Shown: positions 17,980-27,245, numbered from the stretch's first letter. The stretch is 64,000 bases of DNA from Thalassotalea marina (GCF_014656435.1 NZ_BNCK01000004.1:434001-498000); one strand, 5' to 3'. Translations and numbers: made by a program. Notes: generated by a model not told the origin, from the sequence alone.

Positions 17980-18648
17980 CTAAAATAACTCTATATCGCC
18001 ATCAACTTGCTCACTATCAATGCTTGAACGGTAATCTTTTTCTCGTTTAACAATAGTGTCGTTATGCAAGTTATCTAGCCTTTTAACCAATGCTTTTCCC
18101 GAAAAAGGTTCAAATATCACTTTCCGTGGATAAACTGAACCTAAATCACTACTAACAATTTCAATGTTTTCTTCTTCTAAGTAATGTAAACAAAACTTGA
18201 TATTTCGCTCACCCACGTCAGACATATTTTTCAACACTTTACCGCCGCCAAATACCTTTGCTTTAAGGTTTATGCGTCGGCCGCCATTTTTAAGAATAGT
18301 GTTTATTAGGTGTTCCATAGCAAAATTGCCATATCGAGTTGCATCAGTAGCCAAACCTCTTTGTCCCCAATCAACTAAATGCGCTTCTTTATCTGTGATC
18401 GGTAACATGAAATGGTTCATGCCACCAATGCCAATTCGATCATCCCAGATGCAAGCAGAAATGCATGATCCTAAAGTCGTCGCTATCAATACGTGTTCTC
18501 TGGTAGCGTAAAACTCACCTGGGAGTATTTTTGCCACAACAATATTTCTGTGGCGATCCCAGTAGTGATTTATATGATTAAATTCAGGAAGACACGTGGT
18601 TAAACAGTCTTGGACGTTTTGATGCTTGCTATTAATTGCTAAAACCAT
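17980..18648 (-). CDS. cheD: Chemoreceptor glutamine deamidase
   Basis: CheD deamidates or regulates methyl-accepting receptors. Catalytic Cys62 is in LGSCISAC and His79 in GGMNHFML; their 17-residue spacing equals Cys27-His44 of Thermotoga CheD, with threonines 57/58 just before. The 222 residues exceed the typical ~160-200 because of a charged C-terminal extension that ends DGDIELF, resembling the end of the neighbouring short MCP. The protein lies between cheR (11 bp gap) and cheB. No cheC gene, the usual phosphatase partner of CheD in Bacillus, occurs in the locus. Confidence 0.96.
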   Translation of the reverse strand: MVLAINSKHQNVQDCLTTCLPEFNHINHYWDRHRNIVVAKILPGEFYATREHVLIATTLGSCISACIWDDRIGIGGMNHFMLPITDKEAHLVDWGQRGLATDATRYGNFAMEHLINTILKNGGRRINLKAKVFGGGKVLKNMSDVGERNIKFCLHYLEEENIEIVSSDLGSVYPRKVIFEPFSGKALVKRLDNLHNDTIVKREKDYRSSIDSEQVDGDIELF

Positions 18649-18659
18649 AAATGACTGCC

Positions 18660-19514
18660 CTACACCTTAACGATTGGCTTTCTGAAAATCGTTCTACCAA
18701 TGTTTTCAAAGTATTTCTGAAAAGGACCTAAGTTCTCACTGTGTCCTAAAAATAAAAGCCCACCAGGAGATAAAAGTTCATAGTATCTAGCAAACAAATC
18801 TTGCTGAGTTGCCTTATCAAAGTAAATAATGACATTACGACAAAAGATTAAGTCAAAAGGTCCTTTCATCGGCCATTCATGTAATAAATTCAATTGCTTA
18901 AAGGTGATTAAATTTTGCAATTGAGAGCTAGCTTTGACTTGATTGGCATTTTGGCCAATGCCTCGCTTGAAATAAGTGCTCTTGTAAGTCTCTGGAATAT
19001 CTTCAATACGATGCATGTCATAAATCCCTGCTTTTGCTTTTGCCAATACATCACTGTCAATATCGGTAGCTAAAATTTTTATATCCCAACTTGATAAATA
19101 GCTTTTTAACGCTTCACAGACCGAAATAGCTATACTGTATGGCTCTTCACCTGTTGAGCTAGCTGAACACCATATACGGATTCGCTTTTGAGCTTGATTT
19201 TTTTGAATTAGCCGCTGTAATTCTTCATCAATTAAAAAATCAAAATGATGTTTTTCTCGAAAAAAACTCGTCAGGTTAGTCGTGATCGCGTTAATAAAAT
19301 AAGGTCGTTCACGTTCGTCATTTTGCTTAAGGATCTGACAATATTCACTAAATGAAGACAACTTGCGCTCACGTACAATACGAGTCAGTCGACGATAAAC
19401 CATCTCTCGCTTACTGTCATTGAGTACAATTCCAGCAATATCGTATACGTACTGACAGATGAATCTAAACTCATCATCTGTCAGTCGATAAGCAGGCTCT
19501 CTGATCTCGTTCAT
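18660..19514 (-). CDS. cheR: Chemoreceptor glutamate methyltransferase
   Basis: A 284-residue S-adenosylmethionine-dependent methyltransferase. An N-terminal helical domain (~1-80, with ITTNLTSFFREKHHF) precedes the methyltransferase fold: RIWCSASSTGEEPYSIA is the SAM-binding loop, LATDID the acidic residue that binds the ribose, and FDLIFCRNVIIYF the conserved motif before the active site. It methylates the MCP encoded just upstream, whose last residues (WEEF) form a CheR-binding tail. Nine bases separate it from the MCP gene. Confidence 0.97.
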   Translation of the reverse strand: MNEIREPAYRLTDDEFRFICQYVYDIAGIVLNDSKREMVYRRLTRIVRERKLSSFSEYCQILKQNDERERPYFINAITTNLTSFFREKHHFDFLIDEELQRLIQKNQAQKRIRIWCSASSTGEEPYSIAISVCEALKSYLSSWDIKILATDIDSDVLAKAKAGIYDMHRIEDIPETYKSTYFKRGIGQNANQVKASSQLQNLITFKQLNLLHEWPMKGPFDLIFCRNVIIYFDKATQQDLFARYYELLSPGGLLFLGHSENLGPFQKYFENIGRTIFRKPIVKV

Positions 19515-19523
19515 CGTTTAGAA

Positions 19524-22214
19524 CTAAAACTCTTCCCACTCTTGATCTGTGACTGTTTTTTCGCGAGCCCGGCTAATGGTCGGTGGCGGTTCAACAGCCT
19601 TTTTTACTTGTGAAGCACTAGGTTTGGGCGCACTCTTATTACCTTTATCATTATTAAAGAATGCAACTTGTTGAAGTAGGCTTTGTGCTTGGTCTTCCAT
19701 CGCTTTGCTAGATGCAGCAGCCTCTTCAACCAGTGCAGCATTTTGCTGAGTCATTTCATCCATTTGACTTACTGCAGCACTTACTTCTCCTATGCCTGCG
19801 GACTGTTCTTTACCCGCACTATCAATATCGCGGATCATTTTGCCAACTTCTTCTATCGAAGTTACTAGCTCAGAGAAGGTTTGACCCGTTTCGTCAACTA
19901 ACTTGGTTCCTTGACCAACGGCTTCTACACTAGCATTAATCAAACCCTTGATTTCTTTGGCAGCACCAGCTGAACGTTGAGCTAAACTCCTTACTTCCGC
20001 TGCCACCACTGCAAAGCCCCTACCTTGCTCACCCGCTCTAGCAGCTTCAACTGCCGCGTTTAACGCTAACAGATTCGTTTGGAAGGCAATCTCATCAATA
20101 ACACTGATAATATCGGCAATCTTGTTACTTGATTTATTAATGTCACTCATCGCTGTTATGGCGCTTTTTACTACATCACCACCGTTGGTCGCTTTTTCCA
20201 TAACCACAGTAGATAACCTACTTGCTTCCGTGGCATTTTCGGCATTTTGTTGTACAGTGCTAGTCAACTCTTCCATAGCCGATGCTGTTTCTTCTAAACT
20301 AGAAGCTTGCGATTCAGTTCTGTGACTTAGTTCGTTATTTCCCTCGGCAATTTCTCTCGCTGAATCAAATACGTTAGTTGACACATTGCGAATATCATCG
20401 ACCATGCTACTAAGCTTTTCAATTGAACCATTCATGGCTTCTGCTAACGCTAAGAATTCGCCTGAGAACTTACCATCCATAGTTTTACTTAAATCGCCAA
20501 CAGACAGTGCTTGCGCAACGTTTATCGCTTCAGTTATTGGATTAACAACCGCGTTCATAAGGTTATTGATGTTGTCACCTAAGACTTTCATAAAACCTTC
20601 GTATTTAGATGTTTCTATGCGGCTGTCTAATTGACCTGAAATAGCATCATTGATTAAGTTTTCTATTTGATTTTGTGCATCTTTAATTTCTGTTAAATCA
20701 ACCCATTCAACAGAAGAGCCTAAGTGGTTGCCTTGTTCATCTTTTAACGCTACAGCAATCAATTCAAAGGTTAAACCCGCTACAGTTATTTCCGTTCTAT
20801 AAGGCATATTGGCGGGGTTGCCCAACAAGTTACGTTGATGAGCAGGATTTTTATGAAATGAATCAAAATTGGCACCAACAACGTTATCAACACTAAACGA
20901 AGAGAAGACTGTACGTAATTGATCTTCTCGCTTTCTAAGCATGTTGACTACAGCAGAGTTAGCGTAAACGATATTACCATCAATATCAGCCATCATTATA
21001 TTAGTGGTGCTACCATCAACTGCAGAAGTTAAACGACCTACTTCTGCTTGTTTGTCTTTTAACGTTTGTTGCATGGAGTCGATAGCGGTTAATAACTGGC
21101 CAAACTCATCGGTATTATCTGTTGAAATTTTATTATCAAGTTGGCCCTCTGCAATTTTTCCAAAGGTTGTAATGGCAAAATCCATCGAATTTATTGCGGT
21201 TTTGATGATAACAAAGGCAATAAAACACGCAGCGGCAACAACGATAAGTATGAAGGTTGTTTCTGTATACAACCGGGTTTCTGCAGCATTTGCTCTGTCA
21301 GTTAGGATGTCAGTTAATACAGCCATAACGGAGATATTTAAATTGTTCACTGCATCAATAGTCGACGACAATTCTGAAAAATATTTATCGGAATCATAAA
21401 TAAAAGAATTAGTTTGAATTACCTGTCCATTAATTAATTCAATAGATTTTTTAGCTTCTGCAAGAGTGTCATTAAATTGAGAGCGGAGTTTTTGCGCCGC
21501 TTCTGGATTGGTTTCGAAAATTCTTGCTCCGCCAGCTTCTAACGAAGATATGACTCTTGAAGCATTAGTTACTCGATCATAAATGGCCAGTTTGGTTTGT
21601 TCATCCATTGTTTGCAGTGCAAGTACTTTGGTTCCTTGAGATCTAGCAATTCCAAGGTAATTAGCTAAATTCGGTAGTTCGTTTGTAGATGCAACAACCA
21701 TATTATAAGAGTCTAAATAAGCATCTAATGATAAGCCCGATTTGTCAGCTACTAACTGAATTAGCGCTAAAACGTCGCGAATCAATCGATTGTGCCTGTT
21801 AACTGATTCGGCTAAGGATAAGTTAGTTGTCTCGCTAGCCAAGTCATTCCAGCTTCTGCGTACGTTGTTCACTTCACTTTCAACAGAAAAATAGCTGGTT
21901 TCTTCTAATGCTTTGTTGACGGCAGAGAAATAGCGATTTACATCTTGTTGAATTGAAGTCAGTTTATTTCCCTGAGTATTGTCTCCACTTAATAATGCCG
22001 TTGATGCACCTCGGTGCTGCGCAATATTTTTCGCTACGTCTTTTAATGGAGAAATAACGACAATACCTTCTCTTCCACTTTGGGCTACGTCAATATTGTC
22101 CATTGCATTGGTTATTAAATAAAACGTCGTAATAACTAATGGAATTAATATCATGATAAAAGCTAGGCTTAACTTATAGGCTAGTTTCACATTGCCGAGT
22201 AACTTATTTAACAT
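19524..22214 (-). CDS. Methyl-accepting chemotaxis receptor with NIT-like periplasmic domain and PAS
   Basis: An 896-residue transmembrane receptor. TM1 is at ~14-36. A helical periplasmic domain (~40-315) carries [13 protein letters not shown] and ARSQGTKVL, typical of the nitrate/nitrite-sensing (NIT) family. TM2 is at ~320-343 and HAMP follows to ~395. A cytoplasmic PAS (~396-515, [15 protein letters not shown]) and a second HAMP-like segment (~520-600) lead to the signalling hairpin, whose tip (near residue 710) is [18 protein letters not shown]. The C-terminus WEEF fits the CheR/CheB docking pentapeptide (x-W-x-x-F). It is the main receptor of this operon. NIT ligand specificity is only suggested, since the domain family is broad. 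Confidence 0.95.
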   Translation of the reverse strand: MLNKLLGNVKLAYKLSLAFIMILIPLVITTFYLITNAMDNIDVAQSGREGIVVISPLKDVAKNIAQHRGASTALLSGDNTQGNKLTSIQQDVNRYFSAVNKALEETSYFSVESEVNNVRRSWNDLASETTNLSLAESVNRHNRLIRDVLALIQLVADKSGLSLDAYLDSYNMVVASTNELPNLANYLGIARSQGTKVLALQTMDEQTKLAIYDRVTNASRVISSLEAGGARIFETNPEAAQKLRSQFNDTLAEAKKSIELINGQVIQTNSFIYDSDKYFSELSSTIDAVNNLNISVMAVLTDILTDRANAAETRLYTETTFILIVVAAACFIAFVIIKTAINSMDFAITTFGKIAEGQLDNKISTDNTDEFGQLLTAIDSMQQTLKDKQAEVGRLTSAVDGSTTNIMMADIDGNIVYANSAVVNMLRKREDQLRTVFSSFSVDNVVGANFDSFHKNPAHQRNLLGNPANMPYRTEITVAGLTFELIAVALKDEQGNHLGSSVEWVDLTEIKDAQNQIENLINDAISGQLDSRIETSKYEGFMKVLGDNINNLMNAVVNPITEAINVAQALSVGDLSKTMDGKFSGEFLALAEAMNGSIEKLSSMVDDIRNVSTNVFDSAREIAEGNNELSHRTESQASSLEETASAMEELTSTVQQNAENATEASRLSTVVMEKATNGGDVVKSAITAMSDINKSSNKIADIISVIDEIAFQTNLLALNAAVEAARAGEQGRGFAVVAAEVRSLAQRSAGAAKEIKGLINASVEAVGQGTKLVDETGQTFSELVTSIEEVGKMIRDIDSAGKEQSAGIGEVSAAVSQMDEMTQQNAALVEEAAASSKAMEDQAQSLLQQVAFFNNDKGNKSAPKPSASQVKKAVEPPPTISRAREKTVTDQEWEEF

Positions 22215-22360
22215 TGTTCTCTCCGTTAGTTTACTTTGATAAAAACGACTACTTAAACCTTTAACAAAGCGTACTTCCTTAAAACATTATCTTTTTCAAT
22301 TGGCTTTAAATCCTTACCAACCATCATTGCATTACATCTATGGCTAAACTGAACAAAACT

Positions 22361-22858
22361 TTAGGGTACTCCATGGGCAGGCTCTAACCATTTTTCTTTA
22401 TCTTCAACGTGATACAACTCTTCTTGATCCAGTAACTTTTCGGTATCTAATAGAATGATTAACTTGTCATCAATTGACGCCAAACCATTAACAAAACAAC
22501 TGTCAATGTGATGTCCAAAAGCAGGTGCTGGCTTAATATCTTTTTTACTAACTTTGTACACTTCAGAAACTGAGTCTACGACAATACTGATAGCATGGAC
22601 TGGCTCTGAGCCTTGGCACCTTAAAATAATCGTCACAGTTTGTGCATCATATTCAAGTGGCTCCATGTCAAACCGCTGCCTCAGATCAATGACAGGAATA
22701 ATGACACCACGAAGATTGATGATTCCTTTGAAGTAATCTGGCTTATTGGGTAATTCTGTGACAGAACTCCATACACGAATTTCCTGAACGTATAAAATAT
22801 CAACGCCAAACTCTTCGCCTTTGACTTTAAATGTTAAGTACTCACGTTCTTCGATCAT
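22361..22858 (-). CDS. cheW: CheW coupling protein (second copy)
   Basis: A 165-residue CheW fold that links receptors to CheA: EEFGVDILYVQEIR at the start and GIINLRGVIIPVIDLRQRF, the arginine/glycine-rich surface shared by CheW proteins. It is one of two CheW genes in tandem (31 bp after the first). The two paralogues differ clearly in sequence and C-terminal tail, so they may not be interchangeable. A 146-bp gap follows before the receptor gene, larger than the other gaps in the operon; I see no terminator in it. Confidence 0.95.
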   Translation of the reverse strand: MIEEREYLTFKVKGEEFGVDILYVQEIRVWSSVTELPNKPDYFKGIINLRGVIIPVIDLRQRFDMEPLEYDAQTVTIILRCQGSEPVHAISIVVDSVSEVYKVSKKDIKPAPAFGHHIDSCFVNGLASIDDKLIILLDTEKLLDQEELYHVEDKEKWLEPAHGVP

Positions 22859-22889
22859 CGTACTTGTTTCTCCATGGTTTACTTAACCT

Positions 22890-23402
22890 TTAAACATCCA
22901 CATGCTGCAGAGCTGGTACATTAAGTAATGTCACCACTCTTTCATTTACATTAACTAAGCCTTGAACATTCTCTTGTGGAATACTGCCGACAAAGCCAGC
23001 GTCAGCCCTAATATCATCATCCTGAACATCGATTACATCAGACACAGCATCGACAACAAACCCCATAGTTTTTGTCGCCTCGTCAGTTTCTATGGTCAAC
23101 ACCATCACTACAGTAGAGTCGATGTACTCGGCTGCACAAACATCAAACTTCAGTCTAAAATCAATAATTGGCACGATAAGCCCACGAATATTTATCACAC
23201 CTTTAACATAACTCGGCGCATTAGGTATTTTTGTTGGCTCTTCCCAGCTTCTTATTTCTTCAACGCATAATATGTCGACGGCATAAAGCTCTTTGCCCAA
23301 GTTAAACATTAAAAATTGTTTACCATTTGAGATGAAATCGATTTCTTCAATGACGGTTTGGTCGGCATCGGGTATTTCAGCCGCTAAGGTTTGAATGTCC
23401 AT
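22890..23402 (-). CDS. cheW: CheW coupling protein (first copy)
   Basis: A 170-residue CheW protein with LYAVDILCVEEIRSW and GVINIRGLIVPIIDFR. An N-terminal extension of about 25 residues, rich in Asp/Glu, is absent from the paralogue downstream. The ATG abuts the cheA stop codon directly (TAAATG), so translation is probably coupled to CheA, giving a stoichiometric core complex. Assignment by family pattern and position between cheA and the second cheW. Confidence 0.95.
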   Translation of the reverse strand: MDIQTLAAEIPDADQTVIEEIDFISNGKQFLMFNLGKELYAVDILCVEEIRSWEEPTKIPNAPSYVKGVINIRGLIVPIIDFRLKFDVCAAEYIDSTVVMVLTIETDEATKTMGFVVDAVSDVIDVQDDDIRADAGFVGSIPQENVQGLVNVNERVVTLLNVPALQHVDV

Positions 23403-25499
23403 TTAAGCCTCTACTCCTTCAATTGAAGACATCATTTGACGTACACCGATTTGCATCTTCCGACCTATTGCCATTTGAATAATGCCAGGGACATCTAAGA
23501 TCATGGCAACCGAGCCATCACCGAGAATTGTTGCACCTGATATACCGTCAACATCATGATAATTATCTTTTAAACTTTTGATCACAACCTGCTGCTGTGC
23601 TAATAAATCATCAACCATTAAGCCTACTTTAAGGCCCTCAGCTTCCACGACAACGAGTAAAGAGTTCTCAACAGATTCATGCTCTGCAGATAAACTAAAA
23701 AGTTTAAAAATAGGAATAACAGGCACATTGTCTTCACGTAAGCGATACAACACCATGTCACCTGAAACGCGATTAATAAGCTCAGGTTTTACTTGTAAAG
23801 ATTCAACAATGGTGATCAAAGGGATAATGTAAGTTTCGTTACCAACACGAACTAATTGTCCGTCAAGAATGGCTAAAGTTAGCGGCAGATTAACTCTAAA
23901 TGTACTACCAACATTGGGTTCGGACTCTACTTGGATCCGGCCACCTAGTGCCTGAATGTTTCGTTTAACAACATCCATCCCTACACCACGTCCAGAGATA
24001 TCGCTAATTTCTTTGGCTGTTGAAAAACCTGGTTCAAAAATTAATTCAAATACTTGGCTATCAGATAATGTTGTCGATTCGTCAATAATGCCCTTTTCTA
24101 CCGCCTTTCTATATACAGCCTCACGGTTAATACCACCACCATCATCTCTGATCTCTATTACTATGCTGCCGCCTTGATGATACGCATCAAGAATAATAGT
24201 GCCCTTTTTGGGTTTACCGTTGGCTACTCGAACATCTGATGGTTCAATGCCATGGTCAACAGCATTTCGAACGAGATGAACTAATGGATCACTAATTTGC
24301 TCCATCACGGTTTTATCTAATTCTGTTTGTTCTCCTTTGAGTACCAGTTCAATGTCCTTGCCGGTTTTTTTAGATAAATCATGGATCAAGCGAGGAAAAC
24401 GATTAAATGCAAAGCTTATCGGTAACATGCGGATTCGCATGACACTTTCTTGTAATTCTTTAGTATTTTGTAACAGTTGCTCTAAACCAGAAGTTAAGCG
24501 CTCAAGTTTGGAGATATTAAAGTCGTTACCCAATTCAGACAGCATTGACTGTGTAATAACCAATTCACCTACTAGGTTGATTAAACTATCGACTTTATCA
24601 ACTCCAACTCTTATTGAACCACCTTCGGATTTGGCTTTACTAGATTTTGCAGACGCTGGCTCTTTGTCAGCTTCATTGACGTCAATTGATGGTGTTTTAT
24701 TTTCCTCAAAAGAAGTGGCAACTGTGCTCACCTCTTCCCTTTGTTGTTCGACTTCTTGTTTTACTTCACCATCTTGGGCTAATTTACTGTCTTGTCGAAT
24801 AATTAATTGGCACTCGTCTTCAACCCACTCAAATACTTCTTTAATGTCTTGTTCTGTTGCCCAGGATGATTTAAGTGTTAGCTCCCAACTAAGATAAAGT
24901 TCTTCGGGATCAATATCGGTAATTGCAGGTAATTCTTTGCAGTTAGCATTAGCTGTAACCTCACCTAAATCTGCCAGCGCATTAAATAATAAAATGGGGT
25001 CATTGCCGGTTTGCACTAAGTGGTGTTCAGGAATAAACTCTATTATCCAAGTTGCATTAGAACTCTGTTTATCTTTTGAATCATCAGGGCTTTCTGTTGG
25101 TGTGCTGGTGTCGTTATTTTGATTCAGTGCAATTTCTAACAACTTATACGTATCATCGATTTTTGACTGTTCATAGTCTCCTTCATCGCGAATTGCTTCT
25201 ATCATCATGCGCATACAATCGACAGAGACAAGCAACAATTCAACGTCATTCGGTTGAATTTCTCGCCTACCATCACGCATCTCATCTAACAAGGTTTCAA
25301 CTAGATGAGTAAACTCGGTCACATGCTCAAAACCAAATGTTCCTGCACCACCTTTAATAGAATGCGCTGCTCGAAAGATTGAATTAATGGTTTCGTCATC
25401 GCCTTGCTCTAAATTTAGCAAGCTAGACTCCATAAGTTCTAACCCTTCAAAGCTTTCTTCAAGAAAACTGGGAATAAACTGAGATAGATCAACGCTCAT
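23403..25499 (-). CDS. cheA: Chemotaxis histidine kinase
   Basis: A 698-residue cytoplasmic kinase that phosphorylates CheY and CheB. P1 HPt domain at ~1-105 with His46 in RAAHSIKGGAGTFGF; a linker/P2-like region at ~130-280; P3 dimerisation at ~290-350 (RVGVDKVDSLINLVGELV); P4 ATPase at ~355-540 (LVRNAVDHGIE, DDGGGI, GRGVGMDVV); P5 CheW-like domain at ~545-690. All catalytic boxes are intact. It lies between cheY (29 bp) and the first cheW (0 bp). As the only CheA in the locus it is the likely phosphodonor to CheY, CheB and possibly the HsbR-like receiver. Confidence 0.98.
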   Translation of the reverse strand: MSVDLSQFIPSFLEESFEGLELMESSLLNLEQGDDETINSIFRAAHSIKGGAGTFGFEHVTEFTHLVETLLDEMRDGRREIQPNDVELLLVSVDCMRMMIEAIRDEGDYEQSKIDDTYKLLEIALNQNNDTSTPTESPDDSKDKQSSNATWIIEFIPEHHLVQTGNDPILLFNALADLGEVTANANCKELPAITDIDPEELYLSWELTLKSSWATEQDIKEVFEWVEDECQLIIRQDSKLAQDGEVKQEVEQQREEVSTVATSFEENKTPSIDVNEADKEPASAKSSKAKSEGGSIRVGVDKVDSLINLVGELVITQSMLSELGNDFNISKLERLTSGLEQLLQNTKELQESVMRIRMLPISFAFNRFPRLIHDLSKKTGKDIELVLKGEQTELDKTVMEQISDPLVHLVRNAVDHGIEPSDVRVANGKPKKGTIILDAYHQGGSIVIEIRDDGGGINREAVYRKAVEKGIIDESTTLSDSQVFELIFEPGFSTAKEISDISGRGVGMDVVKRNIQALGGRIQVESEPNVGSTFRVNLPLTLAILDGQLVRVGNETYIIPLITIVESLQVKPELINRVSGDMVLYRLREDNVPVIPIFKLFSLSAEHESVENSLLVVVEAEGLKVGLMVDDLLAQQQVVIKSLKDNYHDVDGISGATILGDGSVAMILDVPGIIQMAIGRKMQIGVRQMMSSIEGVEA

Positions 25500-25528
25500 A
25501 ATGAAGTACCGTTATCAAATTCCGTTTG

Positions 25529-25891
25529 TTAGGGAACTACTCGTTTAATAGTCGCTAATAACTTCTCTGGATTAAATGGTTTAACAAGCCAGCCCGTAGC
25601 GCCGGCAGACTTACCACGCATTTTCATGTCTCCAGAGCTTTCTGTTGTTAACATGAGAATCGGTGTAAATTTAAAAGCGGGTAACTTTCTTAATTCCTGA
25701 CACAACGTTATGCCATCCATGTTAGGCATATTTACGTCGGAGATCACCAAATCAAAAGTACCGGTTTGGGCAGTATTAAGCCCCTCTTTACCGTCTTTTG
25801 CTTCTACAGTTTCATACCCTGCCCCTTTCAGGGTAAAACTGACCATATCCCGAATTGAGTTTGAATCATCGACAACCAATATTTTGGTCAT
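25529..25891 (-). CDS. cheY: CheY-type single-domain response regulator
   Basis: A 120-residue receiver without output domain: DDSNSIRD near the N-terminus, phosphoacceptor Asp52 in VISDVNMP, the conserved Thr in MLTTESS and the switch lysine in WLVKPFNPEKL. It is more like the CheY of alternative chemosensory systems than the flagellar one, but whether it binds FliM cannot be told from sequence. It is the second gene of the operon, between the STAS gene and cheA. No classical cheZ is present in the operon to dephosphorylate it. Confidence 0.96.
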   Translation of the reverse strand: MTKILVVDDSNSIRDMVSFTLKGAGYETVEAKDGKEGLNTAQTGTFDLVISDVNMPNMDGITLCQELRKLPAFKFTPILMLTTESSGDMKMRGKSAGATGWLVKPFNPEKLLATIKRVVP

Positions 25892-25937
25892 AGTTCTTTC
25901 CTTCTTATTATAAATGACAACCTTTGCCTACCTCTGG

Positions 25938-26210
25938 TTAAGGCAAGTACTGATTTAAAATGGGTTCATTAATACCAAGCTGCGAAATGCTCTGACCGAT
26001 AATTGAAGAGGATACCTGCCAGTTAAGTTGCTTTTTGAGAGATGCAATATGGATAACCATAGAGAGAATCAGTTGCATTCCGACGGTATCGATGCGTGTT
26101 AATTCGCTGTCATCAAAAGCTAATTCATCATTGGTTTCAACATAGGCGAGAAAGTTGGTTTTACACTCGTCTACTTGAACAATCGTTAACTCTGAAGGTA
26201 ATTTAAACAT
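25938..26210 (-). CDS. STAS-domain protein at head of chemosensory operon
   Basis: A 90-residue STAS domain. The usual Asp-Ser-Ser-Gly phosphorylation loop reads RIDTVGMQ, so Thr42 replaces the serine and remains potentially phosphorylatable. STAS genes of this kind often lead alternative che operons. The ATG at 26210 is chosen over a TTG one codon upstream because of AGG spacing. It is distinct from the HsbA-like STAS protein 10 kb downstream, so the locus is bracketed by two STAS proteins. It could be a second substrate for the HsbR-like kinase/phosphatase; that is inference. Confidence 0.88.
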   Translation of the reverse strand: MFKLPSELTIVQVDECKTNFLAYVETNDELAFDDSELTRIDTVGMQLILSMVIHIASLKKQLNWQVSSSIIGQSISQLGINEPILNQYLP

Positions 26211-26483
26211 CAAGCCTAATCCTAAGGTCTTCTAGCTCACTACTTTGAAAGATATAACAAAATTGCGCTATCGCAAGTTTATTAACTAAAAAATCAAAGT
26301 CGTTAATTTTTCGATGGCACGACTATGCTACCGAGCGATGTTTTTCGCTCAAATAATAAGTAAAAATCAATTTATGGACATTTATCAAACACGATTTTGT
26401 GAAGTAACACCCTGTTCAGTATTGATTTAACCGCCCTCACTAATTAAGGTTAGTACATAAATAACTAGACGCAATATTCTCTA
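26211..26483. promoter_or_regulatory. Divergent control region of the chemosensory operon
   Basis: This 273-bp gap separates the minus-strand che operon from the plus-strand coiled-coil gene and must hold both promoters. Two perfect short inverted repeats are visible: TTGCG/CGCAA around a 4-base loop at 26263-26276, and GAGCGA/TCGCTC around a 6-base loop at 26333-26350. Either could be an operator or an RNA hairpin. I could not fix convincing -35/-10 elements on either strand. Confidence 0.45.
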
Positions 26484-27245
26484 ATGACAAACGAAAAATT
26501 GAGCATCCCGAGTCAAGTATTCAAGTGGTTTGAAAAAATGAAATCAAACTACGAACGTAATATTGTATCCGTGTTAGACAGATTTGAACGCACGACTAAA
26601 GAGCAACAAAAACGCGTTGATGATTTGCATTTAAGCGCAATGGAAAATCTATCAGATTCACATGAAGCCCTGGTTAACAGCCAACAACAACAAATAGAAC
26701 AGTTAAAAAAAGACATACATTTTTATCAAACTCAAGTATCGCAGCAACAGCAAATGATTGATCAACTTAATCAGCGATACGATACCGTGATAGCAAAACT
26801 GTTTATTGACTCGAATTCATCCAACACACTTAAAGATATTGAAGACGTTGTCACTAAACCCACTTTTGATGATAAAGATAACGAACAAAGCTTTATTACC
26901 AAACTATTAAACGAAGCCACAGAACCTGTCCCCCAAAACCAAAACAGTAGGGAAAACAAATCAAATATCGAAGATTATTTTCAACAAGCAATGCTACATC
27001 GAGAGCAAAAAGAATATACCCAAGCTGTTGAGTATTTTGAAAAAGCTGCTGAGTTGAAGCATGCTAAGGCGATGGGCGCGCTTGGCCGAGCTTACTTTCT
27101 TGCAGAAGGAGTCGATGAAAACCCGGTCATGGGTTTACATTGGTTAATTAAAGCTGCAGAGCATGGCTTACCACAAGCTCAAGCAAGGGTAGATTTTTAT
27201 AAAGAAAATGAACCAGATCTTTATTATCTAGCCACATCAACATAA
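26484..27245 (+). CDS. Coiled-coil protein with Sel1-like repeats
   Basis: A 253-residue soluble protein with no signal peptide. Residues ~60-105 are a Gln-rich coiled coil (NSQQQQIEQLKKD), then a low-complexity acidic linker. Residues ~165-245 form about two Sel1/TPR-type helical repeats (AVEYFEKAAELKHAKAMGAL and GLHWLIKAAEHGLPQAQAR). Such proteins usually serve as scaffolds in protein complexes. Its divergent position next to the che operon suggests, without proving, a link with that pathway. No enzyme motif. ATG start; the region after it (27246-27317) is short. Confidence 0.85.
   Translation: MTNEKLSIPSQVFKWFEKMKSNYERNIVSVLDRFERTTKEQQKRVDDLHLSAMENLSDSHEALVNSQQQQIEQLKKDIHFYQTQVSQQQQMIDQLNQRYDTVIAKLFIDSNSSNTLKDIEDVVTKPTFDDKDNEQSFITKLLNEATEPVPQNQNSRENKSNIEDYFQQAMLHREQKEYTQAVEYFEKAAELKHAKAMGALGRAYFLAEGVDENPVMGLHWLIKAAEHGLPQAQARVDFYKENEPDLYYLATST

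Noticed and set aside
22215-22360. Possible terminator or promoter between the long MCP and the second cheW
   Set aside because: No stem-loop with T-run and no convincing -35/-10 could be read in the 146-bp gap.
24337-24897. 186-codon plus-strand frame inside cheA
   Set aside because: Antisense shadow of a strongly conserved gene; Ser/Leu-rich composition typical of the opposite strand.
26314-26329. Sigma-54-like TGGCAC...GC element before the coiled-coil gene
   Set aside because: Only 9 bases separate GG and GC instead of the strict 10, and the -12 element reads ATGC; the distance to the gene is also long.
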